A program made the translations under genes and the position numbers. A stretch of DNA of 64,000 nt, taken from NCBI RefSeq assembly GCF_016428595.1, contig NZ_JAELVQ010000005.1:62001-126000 (forward strand), in the 5' to 3' direction. The stretch's first letter is position 1; each line of letters starts with the position of its first letter. Positions 1 through 8,531 of the stretch are shown piece by piece. The DNA comes from Snuella sedimenti (lineage in GTDB: Bacteria; Bacteroidota; Bacteroidia; Flavobacteriales; Flavobacteriaceae). Under the pieces are notes generated by a model that had not been told where the DNA came from, searched no databases, and worked only from the letters and a program-made list of their open reading frames with translations.

Positions 1-1265
1 AATTTAAGATTCCTTTTAAAAAGAACAAATCCAGTTATTCACAAGCAGATATAAAACCAATTTATGACTCCTTACGATTAACAGATTTTAATATTAAAAC
101 TATAAATATTAAAGCATACGCTTCAATAGAAGGAGTTGCGCATCGTAATATAGAATTGCAGCAACTAAGGGCGAATAGTATTGTTTCTGCGTTACAGTCA
201 TTTCAGAAATCGACCATTAAAACACAGGTGTCTTCGTCTGAAAACTGGGTTGAGTTTTTCAACGATATTAAGGGGACTAAATATGAGTTTTTGTCGTCGT
301 TAACTAAAGAAGGTGTTAGAGAAAAAATAGCGGGGGCATTATCTAGGGAAATGGAGCCTATTTTTAAAAACCATAGAAAAGCTGTATTAGAACTAGAGTT
401 AGAAAAAAAGGACAAGTACAGTGCCGAGTCTGCTAACGCATTGCTCGCAATATTTAATAAAGCTGTGGCTTTAGGAAAGGTAGGTGAAGCCAAAGAAATT
501 CAAAATTCAATTTTTGAAAAAATAAAAATAAAGGAAGCCTCTGCAGATATTTTGCAAAAGATGACTATTCCAAAGGAGGTCAAATTTGCTAAAATATTGA
601 ATAAGAATGCTGCCTATAAGTATATGTTGGATTTTAGACAGGCTTTAATTGTTTATAACGAACTATTAGCACTTGAAAAGTTAGTGCCTAGAGATAGAGA
701 AATAAAATATAATTTGGCCGCTCTTAAAATAGTTTTATGGCGTTTTAAAGCGATAGATGTGGATGAAGAAGCGTTACAAAAACAAATCTTAGCTTTAAAA
801 AATTATGTCTTACCGAGTTCCCTTATCGCAAGAATGATGGTAAATTATCATATCATTAAAGCAGAAAATTTAATGGAGAAAAAAGATTATACTAATAAAG
901 ACCAATCCATTACATTCATACACAATAATTATAAAAAGTTTCCTTTATCTGATTACGATTATTTAAGTTTAGCTCAGTTTTTTAGTTATTATGCCAGTCA
1001 TGATATGGCGGTAGAACTGTTAGATAGAAAGGTAAGAAGTATTGATGTTGATGAAGATTTATTGTTTTACTATTTAAACTTAACGTTAATAAACAAACAA
1101 CTTACGCGAGACCCAAATTATAGAACAATTATGTTAAATGCTATCAATATGAATCAACAGCGATTTTGCAAATTGTTTAATTCTGTAGAAAATGGAGGCG
1201 TGACGTTCCAGCTATTGGAAGATGAATATTTGAGAAAAGCCTATTGTGAGAGTTGTGAGGATTAA
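1..1265 (+). CDS. OmpA-like domain protein, 5' truncated by the window edge
   Basis: The frame is already open at base 3 and closes with TAA at 1263-1265, so the true start lies outside the window. The first roughly 60 visible residues resemble the end of an OmpA-C peptidoglycan-binding domain: a strand with NIKAYASIEG, then an N..L...RA.SIV..L helix (about bases 108-195). The remaining 350 or so residues are charged and mostly helical, with a few tyrosine-rich stretches and a cysteine pair near the C-terminus, and match no family I recognise. An internal TTG at 156 could be mistaken for a start, but the upstream coding sequence is continuous. The gene converges on the folate cyclo-ligase gene and overlaps it by 4 bp. 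The OmpA relation is an inference from motif resemblance. Confidence 0.75.
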   Translation, partial: FKIPFKKNKSSYSQADIKPIYDSLRLTDFNIKTINIKAYASIEGVAHRNIELQQLRANSIVSALQSFQKSTIKTQVSSSENWVEFFNDIKGTKYEFLSSLTKEGVREKIAGALSREMEPIFKNHRKAVLELELEKKDKYSAESANALLAIFNKAVALGKVGEAKEIQNSIFEKIKIKEASADILQKMTIPKEVKFAKILNKNAAYKYMLDFRQALIVYNELLALEKLVPRDREIKYNLAALKIVLWRFKAIDVDEEALQKQILALKNYVLPSSLIARMMVNYHIIKAENLMEKKDYTNKDQSITFIHNNYKKFPLSDYDYLSLAQFFSYYASHDMAVELLDRKVRSIDVDEDLLFYYLNLTLINKQLTRDPNYRTIMLNAINMNQQRFCKLFNSVENGGVTFQLLEDEYLRKAYCESCED

Positions 1266-1825
1266 AATTTATAAATCTTTTCAGGGGTCACACAGAAATC
1301 TAATGTAACATCGCTTTCAAAAACATCTGTAATTTTAGTTTCAGCTTCAAAAAAAGAAAGCCCTATTTTAATAGTTTCTGGTTTACAGTCAGCTAAAAAC
1401 CGATCGTAAAATCCTTTGCCATAACCTACTCGATTCCCTGTTTCGTCGAAGGCTAAAAGTGGAACAAAAACAACGTCAATTTTATTGGGTTCAATTTCAA
1501 TGCCATTAACAGGTTCGGGAATGTTATAATTATTTTTCTTTATTGGGGTGTTGTCTGTTAGTAAATAATGACTCATGGAGCCTGTTTTAAAGTCACTTTT
1601 TGGAACTACAATATGTTTGTCCTTGCCAGACAGTATACTCATTATGTATTCTGTGTTTACTTCTTTATGTTCTTCAATAGAAAGGAATATATGGTAAAAA
1701 TCATAAGTCCAGATAGGTAATTTTAAGACCTGATTGGCTACTGATACACTTAAATCATGAATCTGGTTGGTAGACAATTTATTACGAAGCGCTTTATATG
1801 TTTTTCGCAATTGCGATTTATTCAT
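1262..1825 (-). CDS. 5-formyltetrahydrofolate cyclo-ligase
   Basis: This 187-residue protein has the usual length for the family, which converts 5-formyl-THF to 5,10-methenyl-THF using ATP. The signature VGYGKGFYDRFL at residues 133-144 is the nucleotide and substrate loop of the family. The N-terminal K-x-x-x-R pattern (KSQLRKTYKALR) matches the other ATP-contacting region. It is the last gene of a four-gene reverse-strand operon (rimB-like, rimK, AstE-like, this gene), starting 8 bp after the preceding stop. Its 3' end overlaps the convergent OmpA-like gene by 4 bp, leaving no room for a separate terminator. The symbols fau and ygfA are used for it elsewhere. Confidence 0.93.
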   Translation of the reverse strand: MNKSQLRKTYKALRNKLSTNQIHDLSVSVANQVLKLPIWTYDFYHIFLSIEEHKEVNTEYIMSILSGKDKHIVVPKSDFKTGSMSHYLLTDNTPIKKNNYNIPEPVNGIEIEPNKIDVVFVPLLAFDETGNRVGYGKGFYDRFLADCKPETIKIGLSFFEAETKITDVFESDVTLDFCVTPEKIYKF

Positions 1826-1833
1826 AAACCAAT

Positions 1834-2808
1834 TTAGAATTTTAATTTAGTAGTTATATGGAACAATGCATCACCTTGGTAAACGATGGGTGATTCGTTA
1901 ACATTAATAATATAGCCCGAGGATTCGGCTTTTACAAAATAATTAAGTTTGCCATAAGGGTCGGTAATGTTTCCAATAACATCGCCTTTTTTTACATTAG
2001 CTCCAATTTTAATAGATGCCTTGAACATGCCTGATAAGTGAGCACGTTGCCAACGACTTTCATCGACATAAACACAATCTTTTTTGGGAGCTGACACCTT
2101 GAATTTTGAGTTTAACATCCCTAAGTGGTGCAATATCCGTTTAGAACCATTCACCCCATAATTTGTTACAATTGGATCGATGTGAAATGATTTGCCGCCT
2201 TCAAAAAGCAATAAGGGTTTGCCTAATTTATAGCAAGTGTTTCGAAACGATTTGTTTAAATTTTTTGAGTATAAAACAAAAGGCGCACCAAATACTTTAG
2301 CTAGGTCGTTTAGGGGTTTATCGTCTTTTACAATGCGTAATTGAGGTGCGTTAAACCGCCCAGAACCTCCAGTATGGAAATCAATTATATAGTCAACGTA
2401 CGGAACTATTTCGTGAATTAACTTGTGGGCCACCCTGCTGGCTAAAGAGCCTTCGGCCGAACCAGGAAATGAACGGTTTAAATCCCTGCCGTCCGGGAAC
2501 TCACGTTTTAAATTAATAAAACCAAAGATATTGATTACCGGAATACAAATAATGGTGCCGCATTTAGGTTTGTTAATCCCCTTGGCTATAAGTTGCCTTA
2601 CAATCTCTACACCGTTAACTTCATCGCCGTGGATTCCAGCGGTGAATAATACAGTTGGGCCAGGTTTTTTAGAGCGCTCTATAATAACAGGAACATTTAC
2701 CGAAGAAGACGTGTGCAGTTTGGCAACATCAAAACTTGCTTCCTTACTTGCCCCAGGTTCAATATCTATACCTAGGATTGTTAAAATGTTGTTATTGGTT
2801 TTAGCCAT
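1834..2808 (-). CDS. Succinylglutamate desuccinylase/aspartoacylase (AstE/AspA) family zinc hydrolase
   Basis: The 324-residue protein has the M14-like zinc carboxypeptidase fold signatures of the AstE/AspA family: GIHGDE at residues 58-63 (zinc ligands H60 and E63), DLNRSFPG at 109-116 (substrate-binding Asn-Arg), DFHTG at 143-147 (third zinc ligand H145), and a candidate catalytic Glu at 203 in LLFEGG. The C-terminal 80 residues form the beta barrel with a lipoyl-like KKGDVIGNITD segment typical of this family. No signal peptide, so probably cytoplasmic. It lies 8 bp downstream of rimK. The family removes acyl groups or C-terminal glutamyl-type moieties, so a role in reversing RimK glutamylation is conceivable but unproven. 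Confidence 0.88.
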   Translation of the reverse strand: MAKTNNNILTILGIDIEPGASKEASFDVAKLHTSSSVNVPVIIERSKKPGPTVLFTAGIHGDEVNGVEIVRQLIAKGINKPKCGTIICIPVINIFGFINLKREFPDGRDLNRSFPGSAEGSLASRVAHKLIHEIVPYVDYIIDFHTGGSGRFNAPQLRIVKDDKPLNDLAKVFGAPFVLYSKNLNKSFRNTCYKLGKPLLLFEGGKSFHIDPIVTNYGVNGSKRILHHLGMLNSKFKVSAPKKDCVYVDESRWQRAHLSGMFKASIKIGANVKKGDVIGNITDPYGKLNYFVKAESSGYIINVNESPIVYQGDALFHITTKLKF

Positions 2809-2816
2809 CTAGAATG

Positions 2817-3692
2817 TTATCTTCTGTTTCTTTCAATATAAGTTATAATGCTTTTGGCTATGTTTTTACCAGTAGCAGCTTCAATACCTTCTAGTCCTGG
2901 GGTTGAGTTTACTTCCAAAAGTAATGGCCCTCTGGAAGATTGCAGCATGTCAACACCACATACAGGCAATTTTAGGGCACGTGCTGCATTAATCGCTAAT
3001 CGTAATTCGGATTCGTTTAGCTTTATAATATTGGCAGAGCCCCCTCGGTGCAAGTTAGATCGGAATTCCCCATCCTTTCCTTGTCGTTTCATAGCACCAA
3101 CAACTTGACCATCCACGATTAAAGCTCTCAAATCGGCACCACCAGCCTCCTTTATGAACTCCTGAACAATTACTCTTGCTTCAAGGCCATTAAAAGCTTC
3201 CAGTACAGATTCGGCAGCATTTTTGGTTTCGGCCAAAACAACACCTAGGCCTTGTGTGCCCTCTAAAAGCTTAATGATTACCGGTACACCTCCAACATGT
3301 TCAATAACTTCTTCTACATCGCGAGAATAATTTGTGAATACCGTTTTAGGCATGCCTATACCAGCTTTACTAAGGCTTTGTAAGCTTCTAAGTTTGTCCC
3401 TAGAGCGCTGGATAGCTTCAGATCTTGCTATGGTAAACACGTTCATCATTTCAAATTGCCTTACAACGGCACAACCATAAAACGTGACAGAAGCACCAAT
3501 TCTAGGTATAACGGCATCTACATAGTCTAAATAACGGTCTTTATAAAAAATAGTTGGCTTTTCCTTTTCAATAATGATGTCGCATTTTAAGGGATCAATA
3601 ATTTCAATTTTATGCCCTCGTTTTTCGCCTTCAAACCTTAGACGGTTGGTTGAGTATAAATGCTGGTTTCTAGAAAGGATTACTATATTCAT
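2817..3692 (-). CDS. rimK: RimK family ATP-grasp ligase (ribosomal protein S6--L-glutamate ligase)
   Basis: At 291 residues the protein matches RimK length (about 300). It opens with the typical MNIVILSRN segment and carries the ATP-grasp modules: the [18 protein letters not shown] nucleotide loop, the [20 protein letters not shown] segment, and the metal-binding [14 protein letters not shown] motif near the C-terminus. RimK adds glutamate residues to the C-terminus of ribosomal protein S6 using ATP. Its ATG overlaps the stop codon of the upstream retropepsin-like gene by 4 bp (ATGA), so the two are translationally coupled. The AstE-like hydrolase follows after 8 bp. The RimK family also includes ligases with other acceptors, so the S6 substrate is inferred. 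Confidence 0.93.
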   Translation of the reverse strand: MNIVILSRNQHLYSTNRLRFEGEKRGHKIEIIDPLKCDIIIEKEKPTIFYKDRYLDYVDAVIPRIGASVTFYGCAVVRQFEMMNVFTIARSEAIQRSRDKLRSLQSLSKAGIGMPKTVFTNYSRDVEEVIEHVGGVPVIIKLLEGTQGLGVVLAETKNAAESVLEAFNGLEARVIVQEFIKEAGGADLRALIVDGQVVGAMKRQGKDGEFRSNLHRGGSANIIKLNESELRLAINAARALKLPVCGVDMLQSSRGPLLLEVNSTPGLEGIEAATGKNIAKSIITYIERNRR

Positions 3693-4114
3693 AAGGTCTT
3701 AAGATTGTAGGATATATTTTCTAAATCCACATCTACAATAAATTTTCGTTTTAAAAATTGCCTGCCTATAAGTACAGGAAATTTCATATCGTCGCGTGTG
3801 CTTAAAGTTAAGTTAATCTTATATGTTTTTCCAAAAAATATGGCTTCAGATTTTATTTTATACCTATTTTCCTTTAAACCATTACTGCTTTTTACGTTTG
3901 TACGTGAAAAGGTATTAAAAACAACCTCCTTACCACTAAAATTAGGGTGTCCTTTGCTGTAAAAAGTACACCGCAAAGTGTTGTTTTCTTCAATAATTTT
4001 CGAGCAATGAATTGCCGATGTATAGGCACCGGTATCTATTTTGACATCTATATTGAATAAATTAAGCTTAGGAAAGTCAATCTTATCGACTCTTCCTATT
4101 ATTTGTTTGCTCAT
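3689..4114 (-). CDS. RimB-like retropepsin-type aspartic protease (ATP-dependent zinc protease family)
   Basis: A 141-residue single-domain protein with the retropepsin catalytic motif [11 protein letters not shown] at residues 27-37 (D27-T28-G29) and the family-typical ending [16 protein letters not shown]. Proteins of this family are annotated as RimB or 'ATP-dependent zinc protease', although the visible fold is that of a retroviral-type aspartic protease working as a dimer. It is the first gene of the operon and is coupled to rimK by a 4-bp overlap. In pseudomonads a RimB of this type occurs with RimK and modulates its activity, which supports the same role here. Upstream lies a palindromic repeat and the divergent uvrC. 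Confidence 0.85.
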   Translation of the reverse strand: MSKQIIGRVDKIDFPKLNLFNIDVKIDTGAYTSAIHCSKIIEENNTLRCTFYSKGHPNFSGKEVVFNTFSRTNVKSSNGLKENRYKIKSEAIFFGKTYKINLTLSTRDDMKFPVLIGRQFLKRKFIVDVDLENISYNLKTL

Positions 4115-4189
4115 TTAGTGTTTTTAAAAGTGGCGCAATGTAGCAAATTAGTTAATTCAAAAACGTATTTAACATTAAAAGTTTAATCG

Positions 4190-4244
4190 AAAAGAATTCC
4201 CCAAGGCTCCGTCTCGGGGATAGTTCGTTTCAAGAAATTCTTTT
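4190..4244. repeat. Dispersed palindromic repeat, copy 1
   Basis: A 55-bp unit bounded by a perfect 9-bp inverted repeat (AAAAGAATT at 4190-4198, AATTCTTTT at 4236-4244). A second, GC-rich palindromic layer sits inside (CCCC then CGGGG). Bases 4213-4243 are identical over 31 bp to 37603-37633, which shows it is a dispersed repeat. It lies between the divergent rim operon and uvrC. Confidence 0.8.
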
Positions 4245-4290
4245 AATAGAATTATAAGATTGTATTTAAGCGATAAAAAATTAAAATAAT

Positions 4291-4298
4291 TACCTTTG
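4291..4298 (+). promoter_or_regulatory. Candidate -7 element (TACCTTTG) of uvrC
   Basis: TACCTTTG fits the Bacteroidota -7 consensus TAnnTTTG and ends only 5 bp before the uvrC ATG, which would give a leaderless or nearly leaderless transcript. No TTG is seen at the usual -33 spacing, so the call is weak. Confidence 0.35.
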
Positions 4299-4303
4299 GT
4301 TGA

Positions 4304-6097
4304 ATGGATAAACCAACTTTGGACATACAATTAAAAACCTTGCCAAATGCCCCTGGTGTATATCAATATTACGACGCAGAAGGTACTATTCTCTATGTTG
4401 GAAAAGCTAAGAATTTAAAAAAGCGTGTTAGTTCCTATTTTACAAAGATACACGATAGTGGTAAGACCAGAGTACTAGTAAAAAAAATAGCGAGTATCAA
4501 GCATATTGTTGTCGATACCGAAACAGATGCTTTGCTGTTGGAAAATAACCTGATAAAAAAATACCAACCGCGTTATAACGTCATGCTGAAAGATGACAAA
4601 TCGTATCCGTGGATTTGTATTAAAAATGAACGTTTCCCAAGAGTGTTTTCCACACGACGTGTTATTAAGGATGGAAGCGAATATTTTGGGCCTTATACTA
4701 GTATGAAAACCGTATCGACTTTGTTAGGCCTGATTAAAGGCTTGTACAGTTTAAGAACATGTAATTACCATTTGTCTGAATCTAAAATTGAAGCAGGAAA
4801 GTATAAAGTCTGCTTAGAGTATCATTTGGGAAACTGTAGAGGTGCCTGTGAAGGTTTGGAAACCGAACAGGAATACAATGAAAACGTCAAAGCAATTAAA
4901 GAAATATTAAAAGGGAATTTTAAAGACTCGCTGTCGCAATTCAAATTACAGATGAAACAATTGGCAGCAGATATGCAGTTTGAAGAAGCGCAAAAAATAA
5001 AAGAAAAGATTGAGGTATTAGAGAACTATCAAGCGCGTTCTACTATTGTAAATCCTAAAATTAGTAATGTGGATGTGTTTTCAATAACCAGTGACGAAAG
5101 TTATGGTTATATTAATTTTTTACAATTGTCTTACGGATCCATTATCCGATCACATACCTTAGAGGTAAAAAAGAAATTAGATGAAAGCGATCGAGAGTTG
5201 TTAGAATTGGCCGTAACAGAAATAAGGCAGCGTTTCAATTCTAAATCCAAAGAAATTTACGTGCCTTTTAAAATTGATTTGGGAAACGATGTTAAGGTAA
5301 CCATTCCTAAATTGGGAGATAAGAAGCATATTTTGGATTTGTCACTTCGCAATGCCAAGTATTATAGAATGGAGCGGTTTAAACAAATAAAAATAACCGA
5401 TCCAGACAGGCATGTTAATAGGATTATGGCACAAATGAAAGCAGATTTAAGGCTTTCGGAAGAGCCTAGGCATATTGAATGTTTTGATAATTCCAATATT
5501 CAAGGTACTAATCCCGTAGCAGCATGTGTGGTTTTTAAAGATGGAAGACCAAGTAAGAAGGACTATCGTCATTTTAATATTAAAACAGTAGTTGGTCCCG
5601 ATGATTTTGCATCTATGGAAGAGGTAGTATACAGGCGCTACAAACGATTGCTTGAAGAGGAGCAGCCATTACCTCAGCTTATTATTATTGATGGCGGAAA
5701 AGGGCAATTGTCCTCTGCTTTAAAGAGCTTGGATGCGCTTAACTTAAGAGGGAAGATTGCAATTGTCGGAATTGCGAAACGTTTGGAAGAATTATTTTAC
5801 CCAAATGATCCAATTCCTTTATATTTAGATAAGAAAAGTGAAACCTTAAAAGTAATTCAACAACTGCGTAATGAAGCACATAGGTTTGGGATAGAACATC
5901 ATAGAAATAAACGAAGTAAAAGTGCGTTAAATACAGAGCTAGAAACGATTCCCGGAGTAGGAGAAAAAACAATAGTGGTTTTACTAAAGCACTTTAAATC
6001 CGTAAAACGAATTGTAAATGCCAAGTTGGATGAACTAGAAGCTGTGGTAGGCGTTTCAAGAGCAGAAAAAATTTATAACCATTACCATAAAAAATGA
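4304..6097 (+). CDS. uvrC: Excinuclease ABC subunit C
   Basis: UvrC makes both incisions around UvrAB-marked DNA lesions in nucleotide excision repair. The 597-residue protein has the full domain order: GIY-YIG nuclease at about residues 13-90 (APGVYQYYD, ILYVGKAKNLKKR), a cysteine-containing segment (CLEYHLGNCRGAC), a UVR motif at about 205-240, the RNase H-like second nuclease (ECFDNSNIQGTNPVAACVVF, IIIDGGKGQLS), and C-terminal helix-hairpin-helix motifs (ETIPGVGEKTIVVLL). Length is normal for Bacteroidota UvrC. The ATG at 4304 is the first in frame and immediately follows a -7-like element. The stop overlaps the start of the patatin gene by 4 bp (ATGA), implying coupled translation. Confidence 0.97.
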   Translation: MDKPTLDIQLKTLPNAPGVYQYYDAEGTILYVGKAKNLKKRVSSYFTKIHDSGKTRVLVKKIASIKHIVVDTETDALLLENNLIKKYQPRYNVMLKDDKSYPWICIKNERFPRVFSTRRVIKDGSEYFGPYTSMKTVSTLLGLIKGLYSLRTCNYHLSESKIEAGKYKVCLEYHLGNCRGACEGLETEQEYNENVKAIKEILKGNFKDSLSQFKLQMKQLAADMQFEEAQKIKEKIEVLENYQARSTIVNPKISNVDVFSITSDESYGYINFLQLSYGSIIRSHTLEVKKKLDESDRELLELAVTEIRQRFNSKSKEIYVPFKIDLGNDVKVTIPKLGDKKHILDLSLRNAKYYRMERFKQIKITDPDRHVNRIMAQMKADLRLSEEPRHIECFDNSNIQGTNPVAACVVFKDGRPSKKDYRHFNIKTVVGPDDFASMEEVVYRRYKRLLEEEQPLPQLIIIDGGKGQLSSALKSLDALNLRGKIAIVGIAKRLEELFYPNDPIPLYLDKKSETLKVIQQLRNEAHRFGIEHHRNKRSKSALNTELETIPGVGEKTIVVLLKHFKSVKRIVNAKLDELEAVVGVSRAEKIYNHYHKK

Positions 6098-8328
6098 AAT
6101 ACGCACTAGCTATAATCTTATATTTTATTTGTGTTTCTGGCTTTGCTCAGGAGACAGATAAAAAGGATATAAAAGTAGGTTTGGTGCTTAGTGGTGGAGG
6201 CGCAAAAGGTTTGGCTCATGTAGGTGTGCTTAAAGTTATAGATAGCTTAGGGGTACGTATAGATTACATAGGCGGAACCAGTATGGGGGCTATTATAGGA
6301 GCTTTGTATGCTTCAGGCTATTCAGGGAAACAAATTGAAGCTATTTTTAAGAATGCTAACTTCGATGATATATTGAACGATAATTTGCCAAGAGCTTCTA
6401 AAACATTCTATGAACGTGAGAATTCAGAGAAATATGCCATTGTCTTGCCTTTTGATAATTTCAAGATTAAGTTGCCTTCGGCGCTTTCAAGAGGTCAAAA
6501 TGCCTATGGAATGCTTTCAAGATTATTGTTACATGTAAACGATATCGAAGACTTTAATGATTTACCAATTCCATTTTTTTGCGTTGCTACTAATATAGAA
6601 ACCGGTAAGGCAGTAATTTTGGATAAAGGGAATTTGGCACAATCCATAATGGCGAGTGGTGCCTTTCCCTCATTATTTCAACCGGTTATTGTCAATGACC
6701 AGCTTTTGGTTGACGGTGGCGTAGTAAATAATTACCCTATAGATGAGGTTAAGCAAAAAGGGGTTGATATTATTGTTGGAGCCGATGTACAGGACAGTTT
6801 AGCAACTAGAAAAGAACTCACATCAGCTCCTGAGATTTTACTTCAAATTAATAATTACCGAACGATTAACGATATGCGCTTGAAGTCAAAAAAAACAGAT
6901 GTTTATATAAAACCGGAAGTTAAGGATTTTACTGTGGTTTCTTTTGATTCAAGTGAACAGCTTATGAAGCAAGGGCACATTGCAGCTTTAAAATATGCTG
7001 AGGTGTTTAAAGAAATACATTCAAATCAGGATCAAACCAATACTATTAAGCGACCAGAAATAAAACGGGTAGATAGCATAAAAATTAATTCGGTAACGCT
7101 TAAAGGAAATAAAAATTATACACGATCCTATGTGTTGGGTAAGTTAAAATTTAAAGCGAGAGAAAAAGTTAGTTACGATCATTTTTATAAAGGGGTGAAT
7201 AATTTGGTAGCAACCAATAATTTTGATAATTTTTTGTACCATTTGGAGTCCTCAAAAAGTGAAGAAGGCTACGACATGTATGCTTCTTTAGAAGAAAGCT
7301 CAAAAACTATGTTTTTTAAATTAGGGGTGCATTTTGATGATTTATACAAAAGCTCTGCGCTGATCAATTTTACCAAAAAAAGAACCTTTACTAAAAATGA
7401 TGTATTGTCTTTCGATTTGATTCTTGGCGATAATGTAAGGTACAATTTAGAGTATTATGTCGACAGGGGATTTTACTGGAGTGTTGGTTTTAAGTCGCGA
7501 TTCGATGGATTTAACCAGAATGTAGCGGCAAATACTATTTTAACATCAGAAGAATTAGCTTTGATAAATGTAAATAAACTGTCGCTTGAAATAGGGGATT
7601 TTACCAATCAGTTGTATTTACAGACGCTTTTTAGAAAGGATTTTGCTTTAACCCTCGGGGCAGAGCATAAACATTTAACGATCGCCTCCGAAACGATTGT
7701 CGCCAATAATTCAAATGAAGAAACGTTTTTTGAAAAAAGTGATTATTTAAGTTTATTTGGTAAATTGAAGTTTGACACCTATGATGATAAATACTTGCCT
7801 AAAAAGGGGTTTTTGTTTGAGGGAGATTTACATAGTTACCTTTACGCATCAGGACTTAATAAAGATTTCTCAGGGACATCAATTGCCAAGGCGACTATAG
7901 GTTACTCACAAGATTTTTCTACAAAGTTTACAGCAAACCTAACGGCACAAGGAGGTTTTAGAATAGGAGAGGATTTAAGTCCATACCTTAATTTTTCTCT
8001 AGGAGGTTATGGAGCGCAATTAATTAATAACTATACTCCGTTTTTTGGGTATGATTTTCTGTCCCTTACGGGCAATAGTTTTGTTAAGTCGACACTAACT
8101 TTGGATTATGAGTTTTTTAAGAATAACCATATAAATATTGCTGCGAATATTGCAAATGTAGAAGACAACATTTTTGAAACCGGCGAATGGTTTTCTGAAC
8201 CAGATTACACAGGTTATGCTATTGGATATGCCCTCGAAACACTTCTTGGGCCTATAGAAGCGAAGTATACATGGTCACCCGAAATTAAAAAAAGTATTTG
8301 GTTTTTTAGTCTTGGTTTTTGGTTTTAG
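6094..8328 (+). CDS. Patatin-like phospholipase with POTRA and outer-membrane barrel (type Vd, PlpD-like)
   Basis: A 744-residue protein with a cleavable signal peptide ending VSGFAQ at residue 19. The patatin domain has the oxyanion loop GGGAKG (34-39), nucleophile elbow GTSMG (Ser63), and catalytic Asp in VDGG (Asp207). After about residue 325 come one POTRA-like module (KINSVTLKGNKNYTRSYVLGKLKF) and a C-terminal 16-strand-type barrel ending in alternating aromatic residues and a terminal Phe (SLGFWF). This order is that of type Vd autotransporters such as PlpD and FplA, in which the lipase is displayed or released from the outer membrane. It overlaps the uvrC stop by 4 bp. The lipase substrate is not visible in the sequence. 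Confidence 0.9.
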   Translation: MKYALAIILYFICVSGFAQETDKKDIKVGLVLSGGGAKGLAHVGVLKVIDSLGVRIDYIGGTSMGAIIGALYASGYSGKQIEAIFKNANFDDILNDNLPRASKTFYERENSEKYAIVLPFDNFKIKLPSALSRGQNAYGMLSRLLLHVNDIEDFNDLPIPFFCVATNIETGKAVILDKGNLAQSIMASGAFPSLFQPVIVNDQLLVDGGVVNNYPIDEVKQKGVDIIVGADVQDSLATRKELTSAPEILLQINNYRTINDMRLKSKKTDVYIKPEVKDFTVVSFDSSEQLMKQGHIAALKYAEVFKEIHSNQDQTNTIKRPEIKRVDSIKINSVTLKGNKNYTRSYVLGKLKFKAREKVSYDHFYKGVNNLVATNNFDNFLYHLESSKSEEGYDMYASLEESSKTMFFKLGVHFDDLYKSSALINFTKKRTFTKNDVLSFDLILGDNVRYNLEYYVDRGFYWSVGFKSRFDGFNQNVAANTILTSEELALINVNKLSLEIGDFTNQLYLQTLFRKDFALTLGAEHKHLTIASETIVANNSNEETFFEKSDYLSLFGKLKFDTYDDKYLPKKGFLFEGDLHSYLYASGLNKDFSGTSIAKATIGYSQDFSTKFTANLTAQGGFRIGEDLSPYLNFSLGGYGAQLINNYTPFFGYDFLSLTGNSFVKSTLTLDYEFFKNNHINIAANIANVEDNIFETGEWFSEPDYTGYAIGYALETLLGPIEAKYTWSPEIKKSIWFFSLGFWF

Positions 8329-8459
8329 TATCCTGTAAATTTTTACGATATTTGTAACGTTATGCAGTTGTTTTGGAAAGACTTATTGCAATTTCTTCAT
8401 TACCTTATCAAGAGAAATCCTGAATAAGCAAGCATTTTTGTATCTTTATATATACTGAC

Positions 8460-8498
8460 TTACAGTTAAATGTAACCTTGTTTATAAATACAAGTTAC
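8460..8498 (+). promoter_or_regulatory. Overlapping inverted repeats upstream of homogentisate dioxygenase
   Basis: Within the 203-bp gap before the dioxygenase gene there are two dyads sharing bases: TTACA-N6-TGTAA at 8460-8475 and GTAACCTTG (8472-8480) with CAAGTTAC (8491-8498), the latter with one unpaired base. They lie 34-72 bp before the ATG, a plausible operator position. No regulator gene is adjacent, so this is only a candidate. Confidence 0.3.
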
Positions 8499-8531
8499 TT
8501 TTTTAGTATTTAATTTTAATATTTTACAAAA

